This document shows, piece by piece, positions 12,448 to 24,727 of a stretch of DNA of 64,000 bases (within the stretch, counting starts at the first letter, position 1; every line of letters begins with the position of its first letter). Made by a program: the position numbers and the translations under genes. Origin of the DNA: Vitrella brassicaformis (Eukaryota > Sar > Vitrellaceae); assembly GCA_001179505.1 (NCBI GenBank), contig CDMY01000153.1, forward strand, positions 77,663 to 141,662. Direction: 5' to 3'. Below the pieces are notes generated by a model. That model made no database searches, was not told the origin of the DNA, and saw only the letters and a list, made by a program, of their open reading frames with translations.

Positions 12448-12845
12448 ATAAACACACGGATGGATGGCTGCTTGTTCGGATGGTGAGTACGAGATTATCC
12501 GAATTTGTTATGAGTGGGTGTACAGCCGAGGTGCCCACATGCGTTCATGCGTATGCACAATGCGCACACGGCCGTTTTGCATCCCATGGTTGGACACACA
12601 TAAGTACAGTACGTATACTGAAAGGTTGATTTCATTTTGCAATCATCGAACACACCGATGAAGGCAAATTGAATGCATGCACCAGATCTCTGGGACCACC
12701 CGCAATCGGCTGCTTCTGCTCTCGTCTCTGGCTGGCGGCCCTCAATCGAGCAGATTCCCATAGGCACATTCACCTCGATACTGGTAATGAGTTCGATCAC
12801 GAATCAGCGTGGCAGCTTTCTCAGCTCGCAAGATTTGTGAACGAC
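12448..12845. other. short intergenic region upstream of the Tic22-like gene
   Basis: About 400 bp separate the acidic end of the TmcB-like gene from the Tic22-like start in the same orientation. An open frame runs into the Tic22 start from 12669, but it lacks the character of coding sequence. No regulatory element is recognised. Confidence 0.5.
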
Positions 12846-14080
12846 ATGGACGCAACAGCCCCATTAGTGACGCTGGTCCTCATCGTAAGCACCTCACTCA
12901 TCGCCACACTTGTGTGCGATGCACGCCAGCAGCTGCATTCCGCTGCCCTCTCCCCCTCCGCGAGGCATCCCCTGGCGTCCTGGCTGCCCAAGGGCAAGAG
13001 CCTGTCGTCCATGGGGCGGCGTGTGTTGCCCCGCCTGCGGAAGAAGTTCAGCTCTCGTCCTATGGACGAGCGGTTGAGCAGTGTGCCCGTCTTCCTCATC
13101 ACCAACAGCTACGCACTTCCGTACCTCACACAAGTCAGGCCGGGCGAACAAACAGGTATGTACGTAACATGCAGCCAGCACCCACACATACTCCCACACA
13201 CCCATCATCTCATCCACGCACGACACACAGCCTGGCGCGTTGCCTTTCTGCATGGATCTGTCGTGCTTTGCCTGCCTGCAGCACTGATGTTCACAGATCC
13301 CGAGGAGGCCAACACAATGCTCAACGAAATGGTGCAGACGGCTGGTCCTGGTGCGGACGCCCGTCTGTTTGTAATCAGTCTGGAGAAGGCCTGGGCCTAC
13401 GCGAGGCGGGCAGAGCCCCGGAGGACGGGAATCGTGGGGGAGGACGGCAAGGAAGCCGTCATGACATTCAAATTCCACCCACCACAAGTCAGTGAGTCAG
13501 TCACTTACTGCGTGAGTCAGTCAGTGAGTGGGATCACAGCGCATTCACAGATCTGCTACCGGTGCGCTTGTCCATCCCCTCCGTCTGTGTATGATGTGTG
13601 CAGCGTCAGGTAGAGAATGCGGGGAACTACGTGACCCTTCTCGGGCGTCGGACGAAAATGATCCCTGTCTTCGAAGCCACTGGGCTGGACGTCACCAAGA
13701 ACGGCGACAAGTCAGTGTGCGAGGCCCAACCGACCACTGCCTTGGCCGGCCAGCACTCCACCGCACTGCTTGGCACAACATAATCTGTATGTATGGTGTT
13801 TGTTTGCGTGTGGGTGTTGTGTTGCAGGTTGTGTCCGCTGTTTATGGATTTGGAGGACCTTGAAGCTGCGTGGGAGAGGATGCACAGGGCCAGGCCCGAC
13901 ACGCCGCCCAAACCCAAGGTGTCGGTGTACAACCTGCTGGACGTGCTGCTGCACCGCGAGAGGCAAGCCAATGGGCTGGGGCCCTGGGGCATCGTGCCCT
14001 CATCTAAGGCCCTAGACTTCGTTAAGAAGAACAGATCAGGGGGGACCAGGAAGGCCAGAATGATTCGAATAAGACGATAG
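12846..14080 (+). CDS. TIC22: Tic22-like plastid protein-import factor with bipartite leader
   Basis: Tic22 proteins assist precursor passage through the intermembrane space during plastid protein import and are conserved in apicomplexan and chromerid plastids (family knowledge). Four exons join in phase: 12846-13155, 13282-13487, 13604-13710 and 13827-14080. The N-terminus MDATAPLVTLVLIVSTSLIA is a typical signal peptide. It is followed by a Ser/Arg/Lys-rich stretch to about residue 80 that looks like a transit peptide. The mature part has family features: VPVFLITNSYALPYLTQ, then LMFTDPEEANTMLNEM, then RLFVISLEKAWAY, then FKFHPPQRQVENA, then IPVFEATGL, PLFMDLEDLEAAWERM and a late PKVSVYNLLDVL. 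The very basic tail (KKNRSGGTRKARMIRIRR) is unusual. Its presence supports a secondary-plastid organism. Confidence 0.85.
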
Positions 14081-14223
14081 ATGAAGAGATAGATGTTGGT
14101 CTGTCCTTATGAGTGCATGGAAGCAGCTGCGACAGACCGACCGACCGACTGAGTGCGATGCGATGCGATACGAGGAGGTCGATTGATTGACACGGGCGGG
14201 CCGTAAGAGTAACACAGCGAGTC
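14081..14223. other. convergent intergenic spacer
   Basis: About 140 bp separate the Tic22-like 3' end and the GNAT 3' end. It contains short GACC/GATG tetramer and pentamer runs near 14133-14170 and no recognisable gene. Confidence 0.6.
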
Positions 14224-15455
14224 TCAAGTCGAGAAAGTGCCGCATTGAACCAACTCTAAAGTGTCGAGCTCCAGCAGCTGACGTGTGAGGTACTCAGGCA
14301 GATTCTCTCTGAGAATAGACTGCATCAGTGTGCACGCTTCTTGCCGTGGAGCACCGACAGCATGACGCACATCCCCCAGACGGATACCTGCGACCAACGA
14401 GAACGAATGAGTGTATGACATGACGTATGCAGTGCAGTCAGCGGCGGCGACCTACCCAGGCGCCGCTCTGCCCACGCAAGCACTGTGTGGTCGACCGACG
14501 CGGCATAGTCGATTAGGAAGCGCTGCACAGTGTGCCTGTCCAGCGTTTGCCGACCGTTGACAGCCAGCAAGAGGCCCTCGACAGGGTTCTTGCTCTCGCT
14601 CAAGGGCGGCTGGACATACCTGTATGACCATCATGATGGATGGCACACGACACACAAGGGGAGCGGAGAAGCAGCACAGCCACCGTTGAGTCTGTCGGTC
14701 GGTCGGTCGGTCGGTGTGTCACTTGAATCTGAGTGGTCTCCATCCGAGCTTGTGCTGTATCTGCTGCCTCGTCCCGGGCGCATCAGCTATCTCGGCAAAC
14801 AAAGTGCACGGCTCCTCATGATAACCAAAGCGACGACGGGCAGCATCCAGGATCTGACAGACAGTGAGTGGAGTCAGCGCCACCCTTCACGCCACTGTGC
14901 CACCCTACCGTGGCTGGTTGACCAACCGACCTGGTTTCGTGTGTCGAGTATCCTCCTGGCGAGTCCCTCCCCCCTGTATGGCTCGAGCACCACGGTATAG
15001 GATGACAGGCCGCAGTTGCTCCAGCTGTAGTACTCAAACAGGCTGCCGCCTGCCACACATTCACCGCCGGCGGCTGCCACGAGCACGTGCAGCTCGGGAG
15101 AGACCACATCAGGATGCAGCAGACCCTTCTCTGCACACAAAACAAACAACTCTCATGTACACTCAGAGTCATCTATCTGCGTGTGTCAGAACCTCCCTCC
15201 CCACTCCCTCCCGTACCTACCGATGTCGGCGAGATCATCGAGCAGGTCATCGTCGAAGGAAGGCCTCAGCACCTGCAACGTGCAACGCAACGCAGACAGA
15301 CAGGGCTGTTATGCATGTGTGATTCCATCCGTCGTTGGTTGGTTGACCGACAGCATGTGTTGTGTTGTGTGTACCTCAGAGTAGAATCTCCTGGTCCAGT
15401 GGATGGCCACATCAGGCGACTCGCCTGCCAGATCTCGCAAATCGAACAGATCCAT
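14224..15455 (-). CDS. GNAT-family N-acetyltransferase, bacterial-type (multi-exon)
   Basis: Coding runs right to left. The first exon, MDLFDLRDLAGESPD to FYSE, ends at a GTACAC donor near 15375. Then come LRPSFDDDLLDDLAD, and the GNAT core with central strands LHVLVAAAGGECVAGGSLFE and the acetyl-CoA loop YRGEGLARRIL (R-x-x-G-x-A signature) near 14940-15000. After that come LFAEIADAPGTRQQI and QHKLGWRPL (about 14750-14810), then YVQPPLSESKNPVEGLLLAV with a C-terminal helical part. YVQPPL...PVxGLLLxV is a pattern I associate with bacterial GNAT proteins of unknown substrate, so a bacterial origin followed by intron gain is possible. The start Met is a guess and an additional 5' exon may exist. 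The stop is the last codon after QCGTFST. The substrate cannot be inferred. Confidence 0.7.
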
Positions 15456-15905
15456 TCGCAGGTGCGCGATTGTCCTGGCCGCAGGCCATCATGGCCTGCT
15501 CTTAATGAGACTGCATGCGTGTATCCCATGTGCACTGATGCTTGCGTCAGTCTGCTACGTCCATGTAAACCTACCGCCTGGTTCTACGGGCCGACCACAG
15601 CACAGAAAGTTGCTGCACGTATCAAAATCACTTCTTGTGCTGGCTGGGAGCTCTAGCTGGAAAACTGGATCCGCATGTCATGCCTCATAGACGATCCCAC
15701 AACACAGCACAACACCTCAACAAGCCACAAGACTCACAGGGGGGGGTGACTGACTGACGGACTCACTGACTGCCATGCAGATGGATGGATGGATGGATGT
15801 CGGTGTGCTCGCTAGCTCTGGAAGAAAACGACCATCCTTCCTTCCCTTCATGGTGCGGTACGCGGATGCGTGGTGTAGAGAGGGTACGACTGGTCAGTCA
15901 GTCAG
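15456..15905. other. intergenic region with GTCA and ATGG repeats
   Basis: This region lies between the GNAT 5' end and the glyoxalase 3' end. It holds a CTGACTGACGGACTCACTGACTG-type run near 15745-15775, an ATGG tetramer run near 15780-15800 and GTCA repeats near 15895-15910. A missed GNAT 5' exon is possible. Confidence 0.5.
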
Positions 15906-17274
15906 TCAGTTGGTGAACGTGGCGCCCCTCTGTATGAGCTCAACCCAGTACTTGTCGGGATCGTAGGCAAAGGCAATGCCGCGCATCTTGCCATCCTGCA
16001 CCACAAAAGACAGACAGACAGACAGACCCACACAAGACAGATACTCGTACTCGCCCAGTTGGGCACACTCATCTATCTCACGACGGTCTCGTTGACCTAC
16101 CTGTGGTTTCTTCTTGAAAGGCACGCCTTGCTGCTCGAGGCTGGCGCACGCCGCCTCCAAATCATCGACCAGAAAGCCGATGTGCCCATACCCTTGCGGC
16201 TGATCGTTGCCTGAGGGAGGGAAGCCCACAGAAATGATGCGAGTTGGCGAGTGGCGGGTGTATGTAGCGTGTTGGTGTGTGGGTTGGCCGACTGACTGAC
16301 CGTTGTGGTATGTGAATGTGTCATCCTTCTCGGTGCCGTGGTTGTGTGTGAGCTCCAACACAGGCTGCCACAGGTTCTTCCTGCACCCCCACACACACAC
16401 CGACAACAAGCATGAAATAGGGAGAGACAGGGAGAGAGAGAGAGAGAGAGATGAACCCGTGAAGGTCAGTCAGTCAGGTGTGGTGCGCTCCTTTGAGTGG
16501 GCTGACTGACTGACATGTATTCAGCGGCCTCGGGGCTCTCGGGGTCTGTGGGTACGTTGGCGGCCTCTTCTTTGGGGATGGACGCCATGAAGTAGAGGGA
16601 GAAGTCATTGGCATGCATCACACGTACCAGCGTCATGCCCATGACGTCACGGTAGAACGCAACGCTCTTGGCGGGATCCTTCACACGCTTCTACACACAC
16701 GCATCCATCATGCACACACACACATACACACACACACACATTTACAATGCGGCCGGCCACTTGATACGGTGTGGGGTGTGTCTGTCTGTCTGTCTGTGTG
16801 TGTGTTGGTCAGGTGTGTGCACACCTACCATGGTTTGGCTGAGGTTGAAGGGCTCGTTGTGGACGCCAGGCTTGCCCCGCTTGACAATCTCAATCCTAAC
16901 GCCCACAACACAGACAGCGCAGCACACTGTCGTCCTGCGTGTCTCCCTCTCTGTGTGGGTATGTAGTTGTGTGGGCGGACATTACCAGTAGCCCTCTGGC
17001 GAGAGGGCAAAGGCGAGGCCTTTCATCCGCCCCTCATCGGGTTTCTTGCGAAATTGAACACTGACCGATCGGATCGTTCGGGGGTGGGTGGCACATATGG
17101 CGTGGGTGGCAGGCACATGGAGGGAGCAGTGAATATATGACGTCACGTCGCTGACTGACATGCTGTGCTGCGTGGAGGGCGGTCTCGTCTTGCTCACTCA
17201 CCCGTTGGCGAGAAGCTCCTCTGTCGCCTTGTACACATCGTCGCAGTTGAAGGCTATGTGGCCGAACCTGGTGT

Positions 17275-17308
<34 letters not shown>

Positions 17309-18160
17309 CATATCCAGTATCCATCCATCCATTTCACACATGACCAGTAAGTAGAGTATCTATCGGTGCTGTCTGTCTGCCGGCCCAGCCAGCCGCCCAC
17401 CCGCCCACCCTCTGTGTGGCTCCTCATTGCCGTTATTGACGGCGAATGTGTCGTCCTTCTCGCTGCCGTGGTTGTGGGTGAGCTCGAGCGTGGTGTTCTG
17501 CATGTTCCACAGATACCTCTCAGACTCGGCCGTGCCGGCGGGAGGCAGCACGGCAATCTCGCTGTCCTTGGGCCGCTCCAAGAAGTACAAACTGAAGCCG
17601 TACTCGTTGAAGTCATACTTGTGCACCGTCTTCATCCCAAAGTTATCCTGGAAGAATGGCACCTGAGGAGGGAGGGAGAGAGGGCACATGCCATGCACTG
17701 CAGCGATGTGTGGTGCACGAGCAGATGCAGATCTGGCGTGTGTCTGGACGATGGATGCTCACCGTCTTTGCTGGATCTTTGATGCGCAGCATGGTCTGTT
17801 GCCAGTTGAAGTTGTACTTACGACCCTGGGCAACACACACCAAACAGGCAGAACACACAGACAGAACGACGCAGGTCGGCAGGTCAATCAACGCCCGTGT
17901 GATTCATGCATGCGTGCGGGGATGCGGCCTGTCCCTCTCTCCCTGCCTCCCTCTCGCTCCTGTGTGTCTTAATTGTCAGTGCGTGTGAGGTGAGTCCCAC
18001 CTACCACAGCATCGTCCGGCGGCAGTGGTTTGAGGTTGGTCATGGTGATGCCTCGAGATATGAACCCCGGCCGAGCGACGCGTGTCAAACGAAACGACAG
18101 AGATGAACACACACAGCTCGCCACCGTCACAAAGGCGATGCACGTGCGAGAAGCGAACAT
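15906..18160 (-). CDS. GLO1: glyoxalase I with two tandem domains and plastid-type leader
   Basis: Lactoylglutathione lyase converts the glutathione-methylglyoxal hemithioacetal to S-lactoylglutathione. Coding runs right to left from MFASRTCIAFVTVASCVCSS, a signal peptide, followed by SFRLTRVARPGFISRG, which looks like a plastid transit region with Phe just after the cleavage area. Domain 1 has NWQQTMLRIKDPAKT, LELTHNHGSEKD, GHIAFNCDD and GYWIEIVKRG. Domain 2 has NLSQTM joined to KRVKDPAKSVAFYRDVMG, LELTHNHGTEKD, GYGHIGFLVDD and KYWVELIQRG. Each domain therefore keeps Gln, Glu, His and Glu at the places expected for the metal ligands, suggesting two active sites, as in yeast and Plasmodium two-domain enzymes. 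About nine exons, with introns rich in CA and GTCA repeats. The stop follows RGATFTN. Confidence 0.9.
17275..17307. repeat. (CA)n microsatellite in a glyoxalase intron
   Basis: About 16 CA units lie inside an intron of the glyoxalase gene, just after the exon that encodes the His-ligand motif GHIAFN. Confidence 0.9.
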
Positions 18161-18399
18161 TGCGAGCTGAATAGGAGGGGGGGAGGATGCTTTGCTTTGC
18201 ACTGGTTGGGTAGCGCTGCATCTCATCTGGCGTGGCATTCATAGACAGACATACGTTCACATGAGCAGCGACAAATGCGCAGCAATCCGTAGCAAATACA
18301 ATAGGGTCCATGACACATGATAGAGAGTTAACCAATCCATCCATGGCGTGGCAGACAAGTCAGCCGCACAGAAGTCCTGAGGGCCGGGTGTCTGTTCAA
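18161..18399. other. short spacer, glyoxalase promoter side
   Basis: About 240 bp lie between the glyoxalase start and the stop of the SET-domain gene, both on the minus strand. It must contain the glyoxalase promoter and the SET-gene 3' UTR. No motif is recognised. Confidence 0.5.
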
Positions 18400-21300
18400 T
18401 CAAAAGAACTGCCTGCACTTGTTGCTGCCGCAGAGGCACCTCTCCTGCTCGTTGTCGTTTTCGGGCAGCGACAGTTTGTAGTCGTAGCACAGCTCCTCGC
18501 CGGGCTGGATGTCCCGTTTGGCGTAGATGGCCACACGCCGACTGGCGTCCTTGGTCGGCCCACCCCTGCCCCTCGACCCGCCCCGCTGCTGCCGCGACAT
18601 GCCCTGAGACGATCCCTGGACAGACAAACGAGGGGAGGGGACACACAAACAAGCAAACCACGCAGAAACGAATGGATGGATGGGAGGTTGCCGTGCCGCA
18701 AGTGATTGACTGTGTGGTTGGGAGGGAGAGAGGGAGGGTGGGGTGGCATACGGGTATTGGGTGTGAGTAGCAGTTGGGGTCGCACGAGTGGTTGATGAAC
18801 CTTGCCAGGTTGCCCTCGAGCGTGGCGTCGATGGTGAAGTCACCGTTGGCAAACATGTAGGTGCTCGTCTTGCCCAGCCGACTGCGATACGACCGCTCCC
18901 TGACAGAACACACAGATGAGGCGAGGCAGCTGGCAGAGCCCCATGCCACGAGGGTTGGGTGGGTGGGTGGGTTGGGCGGGGGCGTGTGTGTTGACATACG
19001 ATTGTTGCAACAGTGTGTGTACATAATGTGTGTACCTGAGGTTCTCCAGTTCGGCGGGAATGAGTTCCCCAGTGTATTCGATGACCATCTCGTCCCGTTT
19101 GATGAAATCCAACGCAAACAAACCCAACCTACATACATGACACACACCACACCGGACACGTGAGGGACATATGATATGAGAGACACCGACGCAATCCACA
19201 CACACACACAAGATGTATACATACCAACCCTTCCTCCGACTTCCCTCCCTCCCTCCCTCCCCCTTGGCTGCGCTGCGTACCCTGCGATTTTCGACTGGCC
19301 GAGGCGCGTGCGTTTGGCGGTGGAGTTCAAGGCGTTGTACCCCAGCTTCCCGGCGCCTTGTAGCTGCAGCGCCTTGTCCACACCACGATGCATCTCTGAT
19401 GGACGATATCAACATACACACACAGGGTCGTGCTGTGCGGCGGCATGTGTAGACGTCTGTGTGTCGGCCTAGGCCATTGACCGACCGACTCACTTCTTTG
19501 TTCTCTGGACTTGTTCTTGTCTGCCTCCCTCAGCCGCGCCAGCACCTCGCTCTCCTTCTCCCACGCACGGCCCTCCGCCTGCACAACAAACACACACGGC
19601 ACCGACAGAGCCGCGCCGCATCACAGAGACAGTTCCACAAGAGGATCACACGAGAGAGACTCATGCAAGTGCCACGACTCTCTCTCCTTGGATTCATTAA
19701 TTCTCCGTACGTTACGTACATTCAGGTATGTCCCATCCTGCAGGCAGCCAGCCAGAAAGACAGAGACAAGAATGCATACACACAACACAGACAGATCGGA
19801 TCGATCCACACCATACAACACAACACAACACAACACAACACGTGTCTGTCGAGTGCATCCAGCCATCCATCCATCCATCCATTGTCCCCACAGTGTCCCA
19901 CCTGTAGGAGTTCGAGTGGCAGGCGCTCGAGGAGCGACAAGTCGACCCGGCCCTCCCGCCTCGCGAGACCAAAGGAGGGATCGAAGGGCAGGTGGCCAGA
20001 GATGACGGTGCCGCTGCGGTCCGGGACCGGGTGGCCCAGGCCCATCCATGTGACCTTCTCAGCGCTCCACTTGCGGAACGGCTCCTTGTCAGGTAAAGCA
20101 CCGCTGGTGCTGCCCTTGCTCCGCTGGTGGTGCTGGCTCCTCTTGCGTTTCTTCCCGCCGCCCTCTGTGGCCTTGCTGGCGGCCACCTCAGACGCTCCCA
20201 CCCCACCCCCCTGGCTGTCCTTGATCTGCCTGTACTCCCTGTACTGCCGCCAGAAGAAGGGATTGATATACCGGGCACAGGTAGGAGGGGATCCGCCGTA
20301 GGCCTCGTTGAAGAGCTCCATGTCGCCCTCACGCAGGACCCTCTTCTCATAGCCGTCAGCATCCTCAGATAAAGGAGGAGGATCGAACGACTCGCCATTG
20401 TCACCTTTCGCCGCTGCAGCGGGCTTGCATGGCGGCATGAGGGCGGTGTGGTGGGTGGGTGGTGCTTTGCCCTGCTCAGAGCTGGTGAAGTCGTCCATCA
20501 TCAGGGGCTCTTGATTGACGACACGATCTGCCGCTGCCGGACCCGACACACGCCCGACAGCAGCCGGCAGCTTCCACTGCTCCTCTTCCGCCGAGAGAGG
20601 CCATGGGACTGACCGGCCCGTCCCTTCGCCTCGTGTGTCGGCCGTTGGGAGCATTGCAGAGGCGCTGGAGCTCAGGCAAAGCGGCAGCGACGCGTGCACT
20701 TGGCGAGGCGGCTGCGGCAAGGGGGGTGGAGGGGGCTCGATCACCATGCCGGGCTGGTGGAGATGGATGTCATTCACCTCCTCCTCGGCTGCATCCGCCT
20801 CTGCTGGCTGCCTCTTGCTGGCAGAGGCGGCCCCTCTGGAAGCAGCAGCTGCTGCTTTCTTGCCGCCCTGGGCCTTGGCCTGTGCCCGGGTGGCTGCTCT
20901 TGTCGACCTGCCATGACCACCACCTGCCGCAGGCCTGAAGGTGGACCAACAGTGCAACGCAGATGAATCACTCACTGACTGGTGTGTGTCGGTCGGGGTG
21001 TCTGTCTCGCTGGCTGAGTGAATCGGTCGCTCACTTCCTGACTGACTGACTTACCCATTATCCGGATCATCGTCATCGTGTTCATCCCTCTTGCGATGCG
21101 CTGCCCCGCCTTGCGGCTCATCGGATGGCTGCTTGCCACGGGTGGTCCTCCGACGCTTGGCGAGTCTCTCGTCCTCTTGATGGTCCTCTTCCTCCTTGGC
21201 CTCCTCCTCTTGATGATCATCGTGCTGCTGGTGGTCGGCCTCGTGGTCACTCCTCTTGCCCACCCCAGTCCCCACGCTGCCCAGGCTGCGCAGACTATAC

Positions 21301-24300
21301 CCCCGTCTGAAGGGCGGCTGTCGCCTGTCGTGCTGCTGCATGGCCTCATCGGTGGGCGGCTCATGGCGGCTCATGTCGCCGCCATCGCTCCCGGCGCGCG
21401 GCGTCTTGCCTTTGCTCTTGCGTCTTGAAACGAGGTCCTCCTCCTCGGACCCTTCGTCTGCCTCGTGGGCCGCTGCTGCTGCAGGAGCAGCCGCCTTCTT
21501 GGCCTTCTGAGTGGCTGCTTGCGCAAGATCCCGAATTTTGGACATTGTCAAGCCTCGCTTCGGCCGCGCCACACTGCGACGCTTGGAGGGCGAAGGAACC
21601 CCACCGTCGTCATCCTTGTCCTGATCACCGGCACCTGGTGTGCCAGCATCATCACCCGGTGGTCCTCCTGCTCCTGCTGCCGCAGCAGCTGCGGCCGCCG
21701 CAGGTTCGCCCTCAGGTTCGCCCTCAGGTTCATCGCTGACTGCCGCATGCTCCTGCTGGTGCCTCTTCGATCTGCGTGGCGCGGGAACTTCACTCTCCAG
21801 CGCTGCTGGTGGGGGCTCGTGGATTGCCCTCGCCGCAGCTCGGACGGCAGGCCTCCTTCCAGCCCGTGAGCTACGGCCAGACGACACAGACGCGGCCGCA
21901 GGGAGAACGTCAGCCGGCTCCTCCAAGTGCTGTTGCTGTGGTGGGGGTGGGGGCTCACTGGCCGCCCGTGGCGGCGCGGGTGGCCCTTCGGGTCTCCTAT
22001 GTGGCATGGGTGTGCTCCTACTTCTGTCTGGGACATCAGGCTGGGACTGGATGGACGGCTGCAGGCAGGGGGGCATCGAGGGTGGAAATAGAGCCGACAA
22101 GCCATGGACGACCTGCGGGTACTGCACAGGCACCTGTGGCTGTGCCGCTGCGGCTGCAGCAGCAGCTGCTGCTGCCAGCCGTGGCGGTGGTGCTGGCTGT
22201 GTAGCTGGCGGTGCCGCTGCCAGTGCCGGTGGGGCTTTCTCTTCTTCTTCAGAAGCCGCCTTGTCTGGCTCTTCGGGGGATTGCGGTGGCTCAACTTGTG
22301 CGTCTTCGGGCTTTGGCACCGTCGCAGCAGCAGCTGCAGCTGGCCGTTCTGCCTCAACGACTTGGTCTCTCAACGTCTCGGTGTCCATCGGCACGGCTGC
22401 TGGCTTCTTGGATGCGCCTGACTCGTCGACGATGGGCTGCTGTCGCTCCATCTCGATGTCCTCCTGCCTCTCCGCTGGCACCACCTCAGCCGCCACGGGC
22501 TCGACCGCCTTCGTGGGCGAAGGAACACCACCCTCTCTCTCCTCTGCCGCAATGGGAGCAGCGGCAGCAGTGGCAGCAGCAACGGGCTGTCCCGCCTCCG
22601 CCTCGACTTGGGCAGGCGAGGCATTGCCTGGGTGTTCCGCAGGCTGACTGGACGATGGGGTAGACTGCTTCTTGCCAACAGCTGCTCCCTTGCGCTTCTT
22701 CGTCAGGACCGTAGACGCCACTGGATCGTCGCCCAGGAACGCAGGCCAGCGGACAGCTGGCGGCCCAACTTGCAGCAACGGCACCTGGTCTGTCGGCCCT
22801 TGGAGTGGCGGCATCTCCTGCTCTCTCTTGGTGGGCTGCACCTGCGGCCCCTTGTTGTCCTTGCCCGGGCTGCCCTTGCCCGCCACGCGACGGCGCTTCT
22901 TGCCCTTGGAGAGCTTGTCCAGCGTGACCTCTGGGCTGGAGTCCTCCCCACCCTCCTTGGCCTTGCTGGCCGCCGCCTCGGCCTTCTGCGGCACGACCCG
23001 CTCTTCAGTCTCCTCGTCGATTGGCGCAGCCGACTCGGCCAGCTGTTCCCTGGCCTTGTCGCCAGCCTCCCTGGCCGCCTTGCGCTGGGGGGGTCGCGAG
23101 GGGGCAGACACAGTGGCTGCAGCAGCAGCAGCAGCCGGCTGCTCCTCAGCCTTGGCCGCAGCTTTGGCTTCAACCTTGGTCTTCTTCTTGGGCGGCTCGG
23201 GGATGTCGGGCTCACGCTGCGTCTCCTCTTGCTTGACCGGTGGAAAGCCCTCCAGGTCAGCAACTGGCTGTTTCTCCGCTGGAGTGCCCTCGACGTCTGC
23301 AGCTGGGCCCGCAGGCTGAGCTTTCCTCTTGTCCACGTCGGGCGGTGGGGGGGCGGGAACAGCGTCATCCTTTGGCTGGGCCGGCTCGAGCACAGCTGCA
23401 GGGGCGGGTGCAGGGCCAGGTAGGGGCGGGGGCGGGGCTGGCGTGGTGTCCTTGTCCTCCTCCTCCGCCTCTTGGTCACGAGGACGCTTTAGACGCTGGA
23501 CACAACGCAAGAGGAAAGCACATGCATAGACTTATCCGCCCCCCATGTGACTGACATGATCCATCGGCATGGCTGAGTGACGGACTGACCTTTTTCGGCT
23601 TGGCGGCTTTTTCCTCAGCGGGTGGCTCCTTTGCAGCTGGCGGCCTGGCCTCCTCCTTGGCGGCAGCCTTGCCCCGGGGCTTCTCGGCCGCCTTGGGCTT
23701 GGCCTTGCTTTGCACCGCGGCAGGAGCGGCAGGCTTGGCCCTTTCCTCCTCCTTGGCCTTGGCCTCTGCGAGTTTCTTCCGCCTGTTGTCCCTCTCCTTG
23801 TCCTTGGCGGCCTCCTGGTCCTTCCTCTGCTGCTCCCGCCGCTTGGCCGCCTCCACCTCACGCGCACGCTTCTCCTTGTCCTTGCTAACACCCAGGCCCG
23901 CCTTGACTGCCTTCTTGGCCTCAGCCTCGCCCCTCTTGCCCTGTCTGACTGACGCCCCACCCGCCCCACCCGCTGCTGCTCCGGCCCCAGCAGTTGCCTG
24001 TTTGGCCGGCTTCTTCTTGATCTGCGGCACGGCAGTCGTCTTGGGCTTGGGCTTGACGGCAGCGAGGACGGCCAGCGCAGGAGCGGCCGGCTCCTCCTTC
24101 TTGCTTTCCTCCTTCGCCTTCTCCTCGGGCACACGCTTCTTGGGTGGGGGCCAGACGACGGCCGGCTCGTCCATTGGGGGCCGAATGGACCCCGGCTGCG
24201 ACAGATACTCGATGGATCGGCGGGCGTCGACAGACAGCTCGCGCTGGGCGGGGCGGCGAGACCACGGAAGGCCCAGGTCCTCGTCCGATGAGGGCTCGTC

Positions 24301-24694
24301 ACACCGGGTGATGTACGCCGAGTCGGCCGATGCGGCATTGGCGGTGGCACTGATGGCCTCCTGGGGGATGTCGGGCACCTTGAACCCCTCGTCATTGGTC
24401 ACACCATTGACAAGCTGGTCGGCACCCGAGGATGCGGCAGCGGCACACGAGTCTTGCGGGAGGTCGAGGCGGGTGATGTCGTCGGGCGTGGGTTGGAAGA
24501 AGACGAAGGGCACGTCCTGCAGCGAGCGGGTGTGGTGTGTGGGGTCCCAGATGTGCATGGTGGCGATGGCGACGATGGTGGCGCGGCCGACGCCCCGCTG
24601 GACGGTGTGGAACAGATCCGTGTTGATGATCCTATCCACCGTGCTGCTGTCCTCGGCGATGCAGATACCCATCTTGAGCCACTGGTGATACCTG

Positions 24695-24727
<33 letters not shown>

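Noticed and set aside
18257-19393. 378-codon minus-strand frame over the SET exons
   Set aside because: It reads through introns in another frame; only the spliced frame restores the SET motifs.
21640-22647. 335-codon plus-strand frame rich in Ala/Gly/Ser
   Set aside because: It is antisense to the low-complexity Ala/Pro/Gln-rich part of the SET-domain gene; GC-rich repeats keep all frames open and there is no domain.
23600-24688. 362-codon plus-strand frame with hydrophobic runs
   Set aside because: It is antisense to the Lys/Ala/Glu-rich region of the SET gene; Leu/Phe/Ser richness is the complement of Lys/Glu codons, not a real membrane protein.
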